Source: Variovorax sp. OV700
Lineage (GTDB): Bacteria > Pseudomonadota > Gammaproteobacteria > Burkholderiales > Burkholderiaceae_C
Reading direction: 5' to 3'
NCBI RefSeq assembly: GCF_900099805.1
Contig: NZ_FNDR01000002.1
Coordinates: 1 to 64,000, forward strand
DNA: 64,000 nt
The translations under genes and the position numbers were made by a program. The notes below the pieces were generated by a model, which was not told the origin of the DNA, made no database searches, and saw only the letters and a program-made list of their open reading frames with translations. Below, piece after piece: positions 1 to 7,294 of the stretch. How positions within the stretch are numbered: the stretch's first letter is position 1; every line of letters begins with the position of its first letter.

Positions 1-203
1 AGCCATTGCAGCACCTTGAGCGGTGCGCTCGGGTTGGCCCAGGGTTCGGCATGGCTGACGGAGATCTGCCCGCCATTGGCAAAGCTGGTTTCGGCCGCCG
101 GTGTGGCTTGCCGGTCGATGACGGTCACTTCGTGGCCGAGTTGCTGGAGGTAGTAAGCCGAGGTCACGCCGAGCAGGCCGGCGCCAAGAACGATTACGCG
201 CAT
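1..203 (-). CDS. dadA: D-amino acid dehydrogenase, N-terminal part (cut by window edge)
   Basis: Only the first 67 codons lie in the window, read leftward from ATG at 203. The peptide opens [19 protein letters not shown], a Rossmann GxGxxG FAD-binding fold, and continues with a DRQ segment and [11 protein letters not shown], which match the start of E. coli DadA. DadA is a membrane-associated flavoenzyme that deaminates D-amino acids (and in some species glycine-like substrates) to 2-oxoacids and passes electrons to quinone. AAGGG lies about 8 nt before the ATG. The upstream leader carries a tandem glycine riboswitch and a terminator-like hairpin, so glycine probably controls expression. The family is clear; exact substrate range cannot be seen from this fragment. 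Confidence 0.85.
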   Translation of the reverse strand, partial: MRVIVLGAGLLGVTSAYYLQQLGHEVTVIDRQATPAAETSFANGGQISVSHAEPWANPSAPLKVLQW

Positions 204-256
204 TTCGAGAACCCTTGAGGTTGCAGCGCTCGAACGCAAAGGGAAACGGAAGCTCG

Positions 257-290
257 AAAAGAAAGCAACCGGACCTTGCGTCCAAGTTGC
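257..290 (-). terminator. Intrinsic terminator-like hairpin in the dadA leader
   Basis: On the minus strand, GCAAC and GTTGC arms enclose inner GGAC/GTCC arms and are followed at once by TTTCTTTT. The hairpin lies between the glycine aptamers and the dadA start codon, where a riboswitch expression platform would be. Whether glycine turns termination on or off cannot be read from the sequence. Confidence 0.6.
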
Positions 291-291
291 C

Positions 292-503
292 GCTCCCCCT
301 GTCCTCGGTACCTGAGAGATTCACCCGCTGCGCCCGCAGCGGGTTTGCTCCTTCGGTGCATCACGCTCATATACCAATGGCGTGATGGCTCTCCAGACGG
401 CTTTGACAATTGATGCAGTACAGGCTCATCACGTGAGCCGACCTGAGCGTTTATGGGAGTTTGCGCCTTCGGTGGAGCCGCTTCCGCGGCCCGCTCTCCT
501 GCT
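292..503 (-). promoter_or_regulatory. Tandem glycine riboswitch
   Basis: The aptamer nearer the gene (about 296-398) has the class signatures in order on the minus strand: CTGGAGAG, CACCGAAGGAGCAAAC, a GC-rich hairpin, GAATCTCTCAGGTACC and AGGACAG. A second, more diverged aptamer lies upstream (about 403-503) with GGAGAG, CACCGAAGGCGCAAAC and CTCAGGT. The two-aptamer layout is the classical cooperative glycine riboswitch. A possible -35 box (TTGACT, minus strand, 534-539) lies upstream of the first aptamer. The next gene on that strand is dadA. Confidence 0.82.
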
Positions 504-587
504 AAATTGGAGCTTATTCGGATCATCATTGGCAGTCAACAATTAATTTCCATAGGACTCAAAATTGCGCTCACCAGCGGAGGAATC

Positions 588-800
588 AAATTGGGCGGTA
601 ATTTTTTCCCGAATGTGATCGAATCAATAGAATTTCGAAGCCGCGGGAATATGAAAGCTCCGCCGTCGCCTCCGGTGACGTCGCAATCATCCAAATTCAG
701 GCGCGCTTTTATCCTATTGCACGGGTTGGCAGCGCGATATCGTCCTGAGCAGTCCGCTACACGAAAGTATCCACATGCGTTTCCTAGCAAAGTGCGTCAA
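588..800. repeat. Conserved upstream element, copy A (before the M20 gene)
   Basis: The 504-866 gap has no convincing full gene. From about 588 to 800 it resembles the region before the Bug gene at 6170 (copy B, about 5885-6103). Shared blocks in the same order include ATATGAAAGCT, a 19-nt identity GTCGCAATCATCCAAATTC, AGCGCGATATCGT, GCAGTC or its variant, and TTCCTAGNAAAGTGC. Spacing is nearly conserved while the sequence between blocks has diverged. This suggests a shared cis-regulatory region or an old duplication. Open frames on both strands share some residues, so a decayed coding origin is not excluded. Confidence 0.6.
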
Positions 801-870
801 CTCCACTCTCATGGACGTACCCCTCGATGGGGTTGGCCGCCGTTGGGAAGCCCTGCGGGAGGCCGCATGA
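775..870 (+). CDS. Possible 31-residue leader peptide overlapping the M20 start
   Basis: An ATG at 775 opens a 31-codon frame (MRFLAKCVNSTL...) whose TGA at 868-870 overlaps the ATG of the M20 gene as ATGA, the arrangement of translational coupling. The same opening, MRFLGKCI, occurs at 6065 in front of the Bug gene inside the matching upstream element. No strong ribosome site is visible in this copy. It may be a real leader or only a by-product of the conserved DNA. Confidence 0.3.
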   Translation: MRFLAKCVNSTLMDVPLDGVGRRWEALREAA

Positions 871-2261
871 CACGCGACGCCGCACTGGCCCATGCGGCCG
901 ACCACTTCGACAGCGGCGACTTCGTGCGCGACCTGTCGCGCCGCGTCGCCTTCCGCACCGCCAGCCAGGAGCCGGATTCCGGACCGGCGCTGGCCGCCTA
1001 CCTGCATGACGAGATCGGCCCTTCATTGGCCAAGCTGGGCTTCAGCTTCAGCATCCACCCCAACCCCGAGCCCGCCTACGGACCCTTCCTGGTGGCCAGC
1101 CGCCATGAAGGCGATGACCTGCCCACGGTACTGATGTATGGCCACGGCGACGTCATCCGCGGACAGGACAAGAGCTGGACCTGCGGCCAGGGACCGTGGA
1201 CGCTGGCGGTGGACGGTGAGCGCCTCTATGGACGGGGCACCGCCGACAACAAGGGCCAGCACAGCATCAACATCGCCGCGCTGGCGACCGTGCTGGCGCT
1301 GCGCGGCCAACTGGGCTTCAACATCAAGTGGCTGCTGGAAACCGGAGAAGAGACTGGCTCGCCGGGCTTGGCCGCGTTCTGCTCTGCGCACCAGGAACTG
1401 CTGGCCGCCGATGTGCTGATCGCCAGCGACGGCCCGCGCGTGGGCCGCGACCAGCCGACCGTCTTTCTGGGCTCGCGCGGTGTGGCGAACTTCAGCCTGA
1501 CGCTGAACCTGCGCGGCGGCGGCGGCCACCACAGCGGCAATTGGGGCGGCCTGCTGCGCAACCCCGGCACGGTCCTGGCCAATGCCATTGCAAGCATGGT
1601 GGACGCCCACGGCGTGATCCGTGTCCAGGGTCTGCGCCCGCCGCCCATTCCGGACAATGTTCGCGCCGCACTGCAGGGCCTGCGCTTTGGGGGTGACGCC
1701 GGCGACCCGGAAGTCGACCCCGGCTGGGGTGAGCCTGGCCTGACTCCGGCCGAACGGGTGATTGCCTGGAACACACTGGAAGTGCTGGCCTACAAGACCG
1801 GCAACCCGGACTTCCCGGTCAACGCCATCCCGCCCTCGGCACAGGCCTTCATGCACATGCGCTTTGTCGTTGGCACCGACGTGAGCCGGCTGCGTGACGT
1901 CGTGCAGCAGCACCTGTCCACGCATGGCTTCGAAGGCATCGAAGTCAGCGAACCCGAGATCATGCACGCCACCCGGCTGGACCCGGACAACGCCTGGGTG
2001 CGCTTCACGCTGGCCAGCATCGAGCAGAGCACTGGCAAGAAGCCCGTGCTGCTGCCCAACCTGGGCGGCAGCCTGCCCAACGATGTGTTTGCCGACATCC
2101 TGGGCCTACCGACCGTGTGGGTGCCGCACAGCTACGCGGCTTGCCAGCAGCACGCACCCGACGAGCACCTGCTGGCACCGGTGGCGCGTGAGGCGCTGCA
2201 GCTGATGACGGGCCTGTTCTGGGATCTCGCGGCGGCAGCGCCAGCGCTCCCGAGACGCTGA
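867..2261 (+). CDS. M20 family metallopeptidase / amidohydrolase
   Basis: A 464-residue zinc hydrolase of the M20 (ArgE/DapE/CPG2) family, expected to act in the cytoplasm on an amide or peptide bond. Metal and catalytic motifs are present: GHGDV (His93, Asp95), GRGTADNKGQ (bridging Asp127) and ETGEETGSPG (Glu161 catalytic base, Glu162 ligand). Late motifs around GGSLPNDVF and the C-terminal HAPDEH (His ligand) are also intact. The frame stays open upstream to 453, but ATG 867 follows GGGAGG and gives the usual family length. Neighbours are a GlxA-type regulator, RidA and a GST, which suggests a small catabolic locus for an N-substituted compound. Substrate unknown. Confidence 0.85.
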   Translation: MTRDAALAHAADHFDSGDFVRDLSRRVAFRTASQEPDSGPALAAYLHDEIGPSLAKLGFSFSIHPNPEPAYGPFLVASRHEGDDLPTVLMYGHGDVIRGQDKSWTCGQGPWTLAVDGERLYGRGTADNKGQHSINIAALATVLALRGQLGFNIKWLLETGEETGSPGLAAFCSAHQELLAADVLIASDGPRVGRDQPTVFLGSRGVANFSLTLNLRGGGGHHSGNWGGLLRNPGTVLANAIASMVDAHGVIRVQGLRPPPIPDNVRAALQGLRFGGDAGDPEVDPGWGEPGLTPAERVIAWNTLEVLAYKTGNPDFPVNAIPPSAQAFMHMRFVVGTDVSRLRDVVQQHLSTHGFEGIEVSEPEIMHATRLDPDNAWVRFTLASIEQSTGKKPVLLPNLGGSLPNDVFADILGLPTVWVPHSYAACQQHAPDEHLLAPVAREALQLMTGLFWDLAAAAPALPRR

Positions 2262-2499
2262 GGGCACCGTCTTCCGGGGAACCCGACCGGCATGCGGCGC
2301 AGTTCCGCCGAATGAAGGTGCGGGATGGGACTGTGCACGTCGGCAAGAGCGGTGAGCGGGCACCGAAATTGCGTGCTGCCGGCGGAGTCGTGAAGTACGA
2401 CTATCCGCTTACCTTCTATGCGACAAGTGCCATGAGCATCCGATTGCGCGCGAACATACTGTGACTGCTACGATGCGCGACCCTATGGCAGGAGATTCC

Positions 2500-3681
2500 A
2501 TGATGATGCCGGTTGCAGGTGTGAAGGCCGACACCGCCAAGCTGGCGCGGCGACGAGTGAAGGTCGGCTTCATCCTCCTTCCAGGCTTTACGATGTTTTC
2601 GTACTCCGCCCTGGTTTATATCTTGAAGCATTGCACCGACCCGGCCGCTGCCGTCGGCGTCGACTTTGAATACGTTGTCTTAGGACAAAAGCCAGCCCAG
2701 ACGACCTGCGGTGTCCAAGTACCTCCGACAGCGCCCTTGGACGCTGCTCGCGATTGCAACTACGTTTTTGTGATTGGTGGGAAGACAGCAGCACCTATCG
2801 AGGACCGCAGATCGATTCTGGACGCACTGACGAACGCCGACAGGAATAGCGCGACTCTCATCGGAACAGGCTCGGGGCTCTTCGTGTTGATCGAGGCCGG
2901 GTTTTTCGACAAATTGCCCTGCGCGACAGATTGGTATCGCGGCGCCGACCGGGATACCCGTTTTGCGGAGGTGCAGCAGATCCCAGGCGTCAACTTGATG
3001 GTGAGCGGCAGGCGCGTCAGCTGTGCGGGAGGATTGGCGGCGCTGGAGCTCGGATCATGGCTGTTGGAGCGTCATTATTCCGCCATCGGCGCCGAGATTC
3101 CCGCACCGCAGGAACTTTCAGCCTCCTCTACCGAGGGTGCGCAGAACTCTGAAGCTAGAGAAAATCCACTCGATCCCAGAGTACTTCGGGCCCTCAAGAT
3201 TATCGAGAGAAATCTCGGACAGGAGCCAATGAAGGTTGAATCTCTCGCGTCATCCTTGGGGATTTCCAAGCGGCAGATAGAACGGCTGTTCCAGCAGGAA
3301 ATGAAGCAACCGGTCCAGCAATATTGCCGGCAACTCAGGCTCGCTTATGGCTATTGGCTGCTTTTAAACAGCCCCAAGTCGATAACCGAGATCGCGACAA
3401 TCACCGGTTTCTCGGACAGCTCCCACTTCAACCGATGTTTTCGAACTCAATTTGCAATGACGCCATCGCAAGCTCGCCAATCAAAGGTCAGCGTGGATGA
3501 TGTGATGTCGCCGCAATGGGCTTCTCTCTACGAAAGAACTGTGAAGAGCGATCAAGATCTAGACTTGTCGAGATCGAAAAAGTCGGTTTACACAAACCTG
3601 GCTCACTCGGTGGGTGGATCTTCAGGCAAGATCAATCCCGATGCCGCCTTGACAGAGACAGAAATCACGGCCCGTCTCTAA
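2500..3681 (+). CDS. GlxA-type AraC family transcriptional regulator
   Basis: A 393-residue DNA-binding regulator. Residues about 18-190 form a DJ-1/PfpI (class I amidotransferase-like) domain beginning VKVGFILLPGFTMFSYSAL. Residues about 225-327 form a double helix-turn-helix AraC domain with MKVESLASSLGISKRQIERLF and ITEIATITGFSDSSHFNRCF. Such proteins (GlxA, ArgR, CdhR) commonly activate amino acid, carnitine or glycine-betaine catabolism. ATG 2500 is chosen because CAGGAG precedes it by 5 nt; GTG 2461 is an alternative. It lies between two genes with similar upstream elements (867 and 6170) and is a candidate to bind both, which is inference. The upstream gap 2262-2499 has nothing recognisable. 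Confidence 0.85.
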   Translation: MMMPVAGVKADTAKLARRRVKVGFILLPGFTMFSYSALVYILKHCTDPAAAVGVDFEYVVLGQKPAQTTCGVQVPPTAPLDAARDCNYVFVIGGKTAAPIEDRRSILDALTNADRNSATLIGTGSGLFVLIEAGFFDKLPCATDWYRGADRDTRFAEVQQIPGVNLMVSGRRVSCAGGLAALELGSWLLERHYSAIGAEIPAPQELSASSTEGAQNSEARENPLDPRVLRALKIIERNLGQEPMKVESLASSLGISKRQIERLFQQEMKQPVQQYCRQLRLAYGYWLLLNSPKSITEIATITGFSDSSHFNRCFRTQFAMTPSQARQSKVSVDDVMSPQWASLYERTVKSDQDLDLSRSKKSVYTNLAHSVGGSSGKINPDAALTETEITARL

Positions 3682-3747
3682 GCTCCTGGCAAGCAGCTTC
3701 TTGTGCTCGTTCTCGCCCGCTCAAACAGTACTCCATCAATCCCGATT

Positions 3748-3781
3748 GCCGGCCCATCAGAGCGATAGGCCGGCTTTTTTT
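3748..3781 (+). terminator. Intrinsic terminator after the AraC-type gene
   Basis: GCCGGCC (3748-3754) and GGCCGGC (3768-3774) form a perfect 7-bp GC stem with a 13-nt loop, followed by seven T residues. It ends the plus-strand transcript of the GlxA-type regulator just before the convergent RidA gene. Confidence 0.88.
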
Positions 3782-3798
3782 CGCGCGATATCCAGCGA

Positions 3799-4140
3799 TT
3801 AGATTGCTGCCGTGACGATGAACTCGACCTTGTATTTCGGCGTGGTGAGCTTGGCTTCGCTGGTGGCGCGGGCCGGCGGGTTGGCAGGATCGATCCAGGC
3901 TTCCCAGACGGCGTTCATTTCGCCGAAGTTCGCCATATCTGCGAGATAGATGATCGTCTGCAAGATCTTCGACTTGTGGCTGCCGGTGGCAGCGAGCAGT
4001 TGGTCGACTTGAGCCAGTGCGCTCTTGCACTGGTCGGTGACACTCTCGCCTTCGCCAACCCGGCCGGCAAGATAGACAATGTTACCGTGGACGACGGCGT
4101 TGCTCATGCGGGCGCCCGGTTCGATGCGTTGAATGCTCAT
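3799..4140 (-). CDS. RidA family protein (enamine/imine deaminase)
   Basis: A 113-residue member of the YjgF/YER057c/UK114 (RidA/RutC) family. These small trimeric cytoplasmic proteins hydrolyse reactive enamines and imines made by PLP enzymes or by oxidases, or act in pyrimidine and aromatic amine catabolism. The body has typical family segments: VVHGNIVYLAGRV, ALAQVDQLLAATGS and the C-terminal PKYKVEFIVTAAI. The usual arginine near R-A-T-S-E-A (here PPARATSEAKL) is present. AGGAG stands 7 nt before ATG 4140. It is followed on the same strand by nothing close and preceded by the serine-less hydrolase gene, so the two may be co-transcribed with the GST. Specific substrate unknown. Confidence 0.85.
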   Translation of the reverse strand: MSIQRIEPGARMSNAVVHGNIVYLAGRVGEGESVTDQCKSALAQVDQLLAATGSHKSKILQTIIYLADMANFGEMNAVWEAWIDPANPPARATSEAKLTTPKYKVEFIVTAAI

Positions 4141-4250
4141 GGAATTCTCCTGGAAAAATTGAGCTGCGGGAAAAGGTCCCGCGTGAAAAGCGGGCCCGTG
4201 AAATTCTTGGCCGCAAAGAATGCCGGCTCTTTGAAATGCAGCTGCGAACG

Positions 4251-5078
4251 CTAGGCAGATTTGGCTGTACCGCCTTCGCCGCGCATGATCGACTCCGCGA
4301 ATGAGACAAGTACGGCCGCTGCCTCAGCAACCTTCTCCGGAAGAAGTGCGTGGCCGGAACCATGAATGATTTCCATCGTGGTCAGGTGGCCCACGCGATC
4401 TCGCAGGTAATCTTCTTCAGGTACGGGTGCGATCTTGTCAAACTCAGGCGCAACATAAAGCACCGGCAAATTCTTGCCGACCTCGGTCCAGCTACTGTCG
4501 GCGGTCGCGTTTGTCGCCGCGAGCTGGAATTTGGAAACCTCTGTGTGCCATCCGCTCAACCAGACGGAGGCATCGTGCCCCGGAGCGAAGAAGTCGCGCT
4601 CCAGATAAAACAGTCGGTCTGCATCTGGCTTGGAATTGTCAGATACGACATTAACGGAAATCAAGAGCTCGGGCGATATGGTGCTGCCAATAATAGCCGC
4701 GAGAAGTGCGACAGATTTCGTCGTCGATGGCCAATGATGGGCGAGAACCCGCGCGACCCAATTACCGAAGGCGTGGCCAACCACACACAATACTTCAGGC
4801 TTTCCGGGTGCGCAGTCAGCTTCGATCGCAGCAACAACATCGGCGGCAAGATCGATCAAGGTGATGCCTTCGGTCGGTCCCGTACTTTCGCCGACGCCGC
4901 GCGGCTGAGGTCGCAATACACGAAATCCAGCTGCCGCAATTATTGGGGCAATTTCGTCGAAGTCAGTCGCACCTCTTGCCAGCGAGGGCAGCAAGACAAT
5001 ACGCGGGCCCTTGCCTTCGACCAGAAGTTCGACCTGACCTTCATGCGTCGGGATCAGCTTACGTTCAAGTGTTGACAT
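4251..5078 (-). CDS. Alpha/beta-hydrolase fold protein with Ala at the nucleophile position
   Basis: A 275-residue alpha/beta-hydrolase fold protein. The oxyanion/early strand region (IVLLPSLARGATDFDEI), the RGVGES motif and the late histidine (GSGHALLPE) fit the fold. At the nucleophile elbow the sequence is VGHAFGNW instead of G-x-S-x-G, so the serine is replaced by alanine. A plain esterase mechanism is therefore unlikely; a cofactor-free lyase, dioxygenase or binding role is possible. I believe similar GHAFGN elbows occur in related proteobacterial proteins, so this may be a subfamily trait rather than damage. It sits between RidA and GST genes on the same strand. Confidence 0.8.
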   Translation of the reverse strand: MSTLERKLIPTHEGQVELLVEGKGPRIVLLPSLARGATDFDEIAPIIAAAGFRVLRPQPRGVGESTGPTEGITLIDLAADVVAAIEADCAPGKPEVLCVVGHAFGNWVARVLAHHWPSTTKSVALLAAIIGSTISPELLISVNVVSDNSKPDADRLFYLERDFFAPGHDASVWLSGWHTEVSKFQLAATNATADSSWTEVGKNLPVLYVAPEFDKIAPVPEEDYLRDRVGHLTTMEIIHGSGHALLPEKVAEAAAVLVSFAESIMRGEGGTAKSA

Positions 5079-5148
5079 TTTGTATCCTAGTTTTGATGGT
5101 GGTAGTAGTCCGTCGTGACCGCAATCCGCAGCCTTACAAGGCTACTTC

Positions 5149-5769
5149 CTACTGAGGCTTGGAGCTATCGAAAAATTTGCTGGAGGCCAGAGACGGTCGT
5201 GACTGTATGGATTGGTGCCAGCTGGAGAGCACCGGGTATTTTTCTCGCCAGCCAAGCCTCGGAAACCGAAAGTCGGCGTATTCAGCAACGATCGCCAGCG
5301 TAATTGCCGACAACCCGAAAGGCCGTTGCCCGATTTGCTCAGCCGTCGCCTCCAGTCTTGCCCAGATCATGCTCGACTTCAAGTTGAATGCATTGATAAG
5401 CGCAATCTGCTTCGTATCTTTCATGGATTCGATGCGCCATTGCACCAACAGGTCGAGAAATCCATTGCACAAGGCATGCAGCCGAAGCTCTTCAATTCGC
5501 GCTGCGGGCGACGACGGAATAAGCTTGGCGCCACCTGCGATGTGTTCGAGGTGCTCGATGATGACGAGGCTATCGTAGAGCGCGGTGCCGTCATCCAGAA
5601 CCAGTGTTGGAAGTTGCCCAAGCGGGTTGAATGGCAATAAAGCCAGGTCAGGCTTATTGGGTGCAACACGGGTCGGGATCGTTTCCAACCGGTCGCTCAG
5701 CCCCAGCTCGTGGGCACTTACGATGACTTTCCTGACGAACGGGGATGTCGATGACCAATATAGTTTCAT
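5149..5769 (-). CDS. Glutathione S-transferase family protein
   Basis: A 206-residue GST. The N-terminal thioredoxin-like domain starts MKLYWSSTSPFVRKV, with a serine pair where bacterial beta/theta-type GSTs place the activating residue, followed by the cis-Pro motif (NPLGQLPTLVLDDG) and the glutathione-binding YDSLVIIEHLE segment. The C-terminal half is the usual all-helical domain. The frame is open to 5826, but ATG 5769 has AAGGA about 10 nt upstream and begins exactly at the conserved strand. Together with RidA and the alpha/beta protein it suggests handling of a reactive intermediate made by this locus; that is inference. Confidence 0.85.
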   Translation of the reverse strand: MKLYWSSTSPFVRKVIVSAHELGLSDRLETIPTRVAPNKPDLALLPFNPLGQLPTLVLDDGTALYDSLVIIEHLEHIAGGAKLIPSSPAARIEELRLHALCNGFLDLLVQWRIESMKDTKQIALINAFNLKSSMIWARLEATAEQIGQRPFGLSAITLAIVAEYADFRFPRLGWREKYPVLSSWHQSIQSRPSLASSKFFDSSKPQ

Positions 5770-5884
5770 GAAGAGAATTCCTTGGCTATTAATCTGGGAC
5801 ATTGATCGATGCTCGCCTGTGACCACCGTAGCTAGAACTCGCCGTCATCACTTCAAACCGCAGGTACCGGGTCGACCAATAGCG

Positions 5885-6103
5885 TAATTTTCGGCCGCCT
5901 GCGATGGCGCCGATAGGATTGCAAAGCCGTGCGGATATGAAAGCTTCGCCGCTGTGGCCGGCGATGTCGCAATCATCCAAATTCCGGAGCGCGTTCGTTC
6001 TATCGCCATGGCTTGGGAGCGCGATATCGTTCTACGCAGTCAGTTTTTATAGGGGAGTATTTTCATGCGCTTCCTAGGAAAGTGCATCACGCCAGTCGCC
6101 GCA
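5885..6103. repeat. Conserved upstream element, copy B (before the Bug gene)
   Basis: This fills most of the 5770-6169 gap. It matches copy A block for block: ATATGAAAGCT, GTCGCAATCATCCAAATTC, AGCGCGATATCGT, GCAGTC, then TTCCTAGGAAAGTGC. In this copy the last block holds a perfect 10-bp palindrome, TTCCTAGGAA. An AGGGGAG ribosome site and an ATG at 6065 follow in a frame that continues into the Bug gene. The element may be an operator region for the neighbouring AraC-type regulator. Confidence 0.6.
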
Positions 6104-6169
6104 TTCGAGCGACAGGAAATCGACCTATCTTTGCTTCTGTATCTGGTCTCGTTTTTTTGCACAATTGCC

Positions 6170-7144
6170 ATGAAAAATCTCGTACAACTTGCGCTTTCCC
6201 TTGTCGTCGTTGCCGCTTCGCAGGGCGTTGTTGCCCAGACTTTCCCTTCGAAGCCCGTGACCATCGTGGTTCCTTACTCCCCGGGCGGCCCTGTAGACAA
6301 TCTGTCTCGATCCTTGGGCATCAGGCTGACAAAGGAGTGGGGCCAGCCAGTTCTGGTTCTGAACAAAACAGGCGCCAATGAAATCATTGGCGCCGAGCTC
6401 GTGGCCAAGAGCCCGCCTGACGGCTACACCTTGTTTGCGGCAACAGAGGCGGCGCTGACCATGAATCCGCACCTGTACAAAAAATTGCCCTATAACGCTG
6501 AAAAGGACTTTGCGCCCATCTCTCGGTTGATCACCGTGCCAATGGTCTTTTTGGTACCGCAAAACTCAAAGGCCAATACCCTTAAAGAGTTCATTCAACT
6601 GGCACATAACGCCAAAGACAAGCCAATGAGCTACGGCTCTTCCGGTGCCGGCGGCATCGTCCATTTGCCCTTGGCAATGTTTGCCAAGCAAGAGCACTTG
6701 GAAATGGTGCACGTGCCCTACAAAGGCGCAGCGCCCCTGATCCCCGATATCATTTCGGGTCAAGTGGATTCGGCAATCCTCGGTGTTTCAGTCGTCGAGC
6801 AACACGTCAAAACCGGCAAGATGAAGGCGCTGGCAATTTCCGGCGACAGCCGGAGTGTTGCCTTGCCAGATGTGCCAACGTTCAAGGAAGCGGGCGTGAA
6901 AGACATCAACGGTGCTTTCAACATCGGGCTCGTGGCACCTGCGGGAACACCCCCGGCCGTGGTGGACAAAATCGCCGGCGACGTTCGCAAGATCCTGATG
7001 GACCCCGAATTCCGCCGCACACAGATCGACGCCTATTCTTATGTGGCTATTGGCTCGACGCCTGCGGAGTACAAAAGCTTTCTGGCCCAAGACTTCAAGG
7101 TGCAGGCTGAGCGGGTGAAGATTTCTGGCGCCACGCTCGACTGA
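6170..7144 (+). CDS. Bug-family periplasmic solute receptor (tripartite tricarboxylate type)
   Basis: A 324-residue periplasmic binding protein of the Bug/TctC family. Residues 1-23 are a signal peptide (MKNLVQLALSLVVVAASQG, cut near VVAQ). The mature part shows family motifs: FPSKPVTIVVPYSPGGPVDN, the KSPPDGYTL turn, HVPYKGAAP and the final SGATLD. Bug proteins capture carboxylates or amides for a TctAB membrane pair or act in signalling; no tctAB lies here. ATG 6170 starts directly at the signal peptide but has a weak ribosome site; ATG 6065 has a good AGGGGAG but would add 35 residues in front of the signal. The upstream element is shared with the M20 gene. Confidence 0.85.
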   Translation: MKNLVQLALSLVVVAASQGVVAQTFPSKPVTIVVPYSPGGPVDNLSRSLGIRLTKEWGQPVLVLNKTGANEIIGAELVAKSPPDGYTLFAATEAALTMNPHLYKKLPYNAEKDFAPISRLITVPMVFLVPQNSKANTLKEFIQLAHNAKDKPMSYGSSGAGGIVHLPLAMFAKQEHLEMVHVPYKGAAPLIPDIISGQVDSAILGVSVVEQHVKTGKMKALAISGDSRSVALPDVPTFKEAGVKDINGAFNIGLVAPAGTPPAVVDKIAGDVRKILMDPEFRRTQIDAYSYVAIGSTPAEYKSFLAQDFKVQAERVKISGATLD

Positions 7145-7156
7145 TCGGCGAGATCA

Positions 7157-7168
7157 AGGGTTAACCCT
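7157..7168. promoter_or_regulatory. Perfect palindrome flanked by GATC
   Basis: AGGGTTAACCCT is a perfect 12-bp palindrome with GATC repeats 1 nt outside each arm (7152-7173). It lies 13 nt after the Bug stop codon and before the malonate operon. There is no T-run, so an operator is more likely than a terminator, but no binding protein is known. Confidence 0.4.
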
Positions 7169-7230
7169 CGATCGTTTCGCAAGGCGTAAAGGTCGATGAC
7201 GCCGCTTCATTGATCGTCCCGGGGGGGGTG

Positions 7231-7241
7231 CGTACCGTACG
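7231..7241. promoter_or_regulatory. Palindrome upstream of matC
   Basis: CGTACCGTACG is a perfect 11-bp palindrome 53 nt before the matC start and directly after a run of eight G (7221-7228). Its place before the malonate operon makes it a candidate operator. No malonate regulator gene (GntR or LysR type) is seen next to the operon. Confidence 0.4.
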
Positions 7242-7294
7242 GACCCAGACGCGCCGTGCATGTGCGTCCCACCTAAAACACCGGAGACGCATCG

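Noticed and set aside
453..866. Upstream open extension of the M20 peptidase frame
   Set aside because: It would add 138 residues unlike any M20 protein, crosses the glycine riboswitch, and lacks a ribosome site; ATG 867 has one.
2312..2464. 50-codon frame beginning MKVRDGTV between the M20 and AraC-type genes
   Set aside because: No ribosome site, no recognised homology and no partner; could be chance in high-GC DNA.
7221..7228. Run of eight G as a phase-variable tract
   Set aside because: It lies outside any coding frame and 67 nt before matC; no evidence that its length matters.
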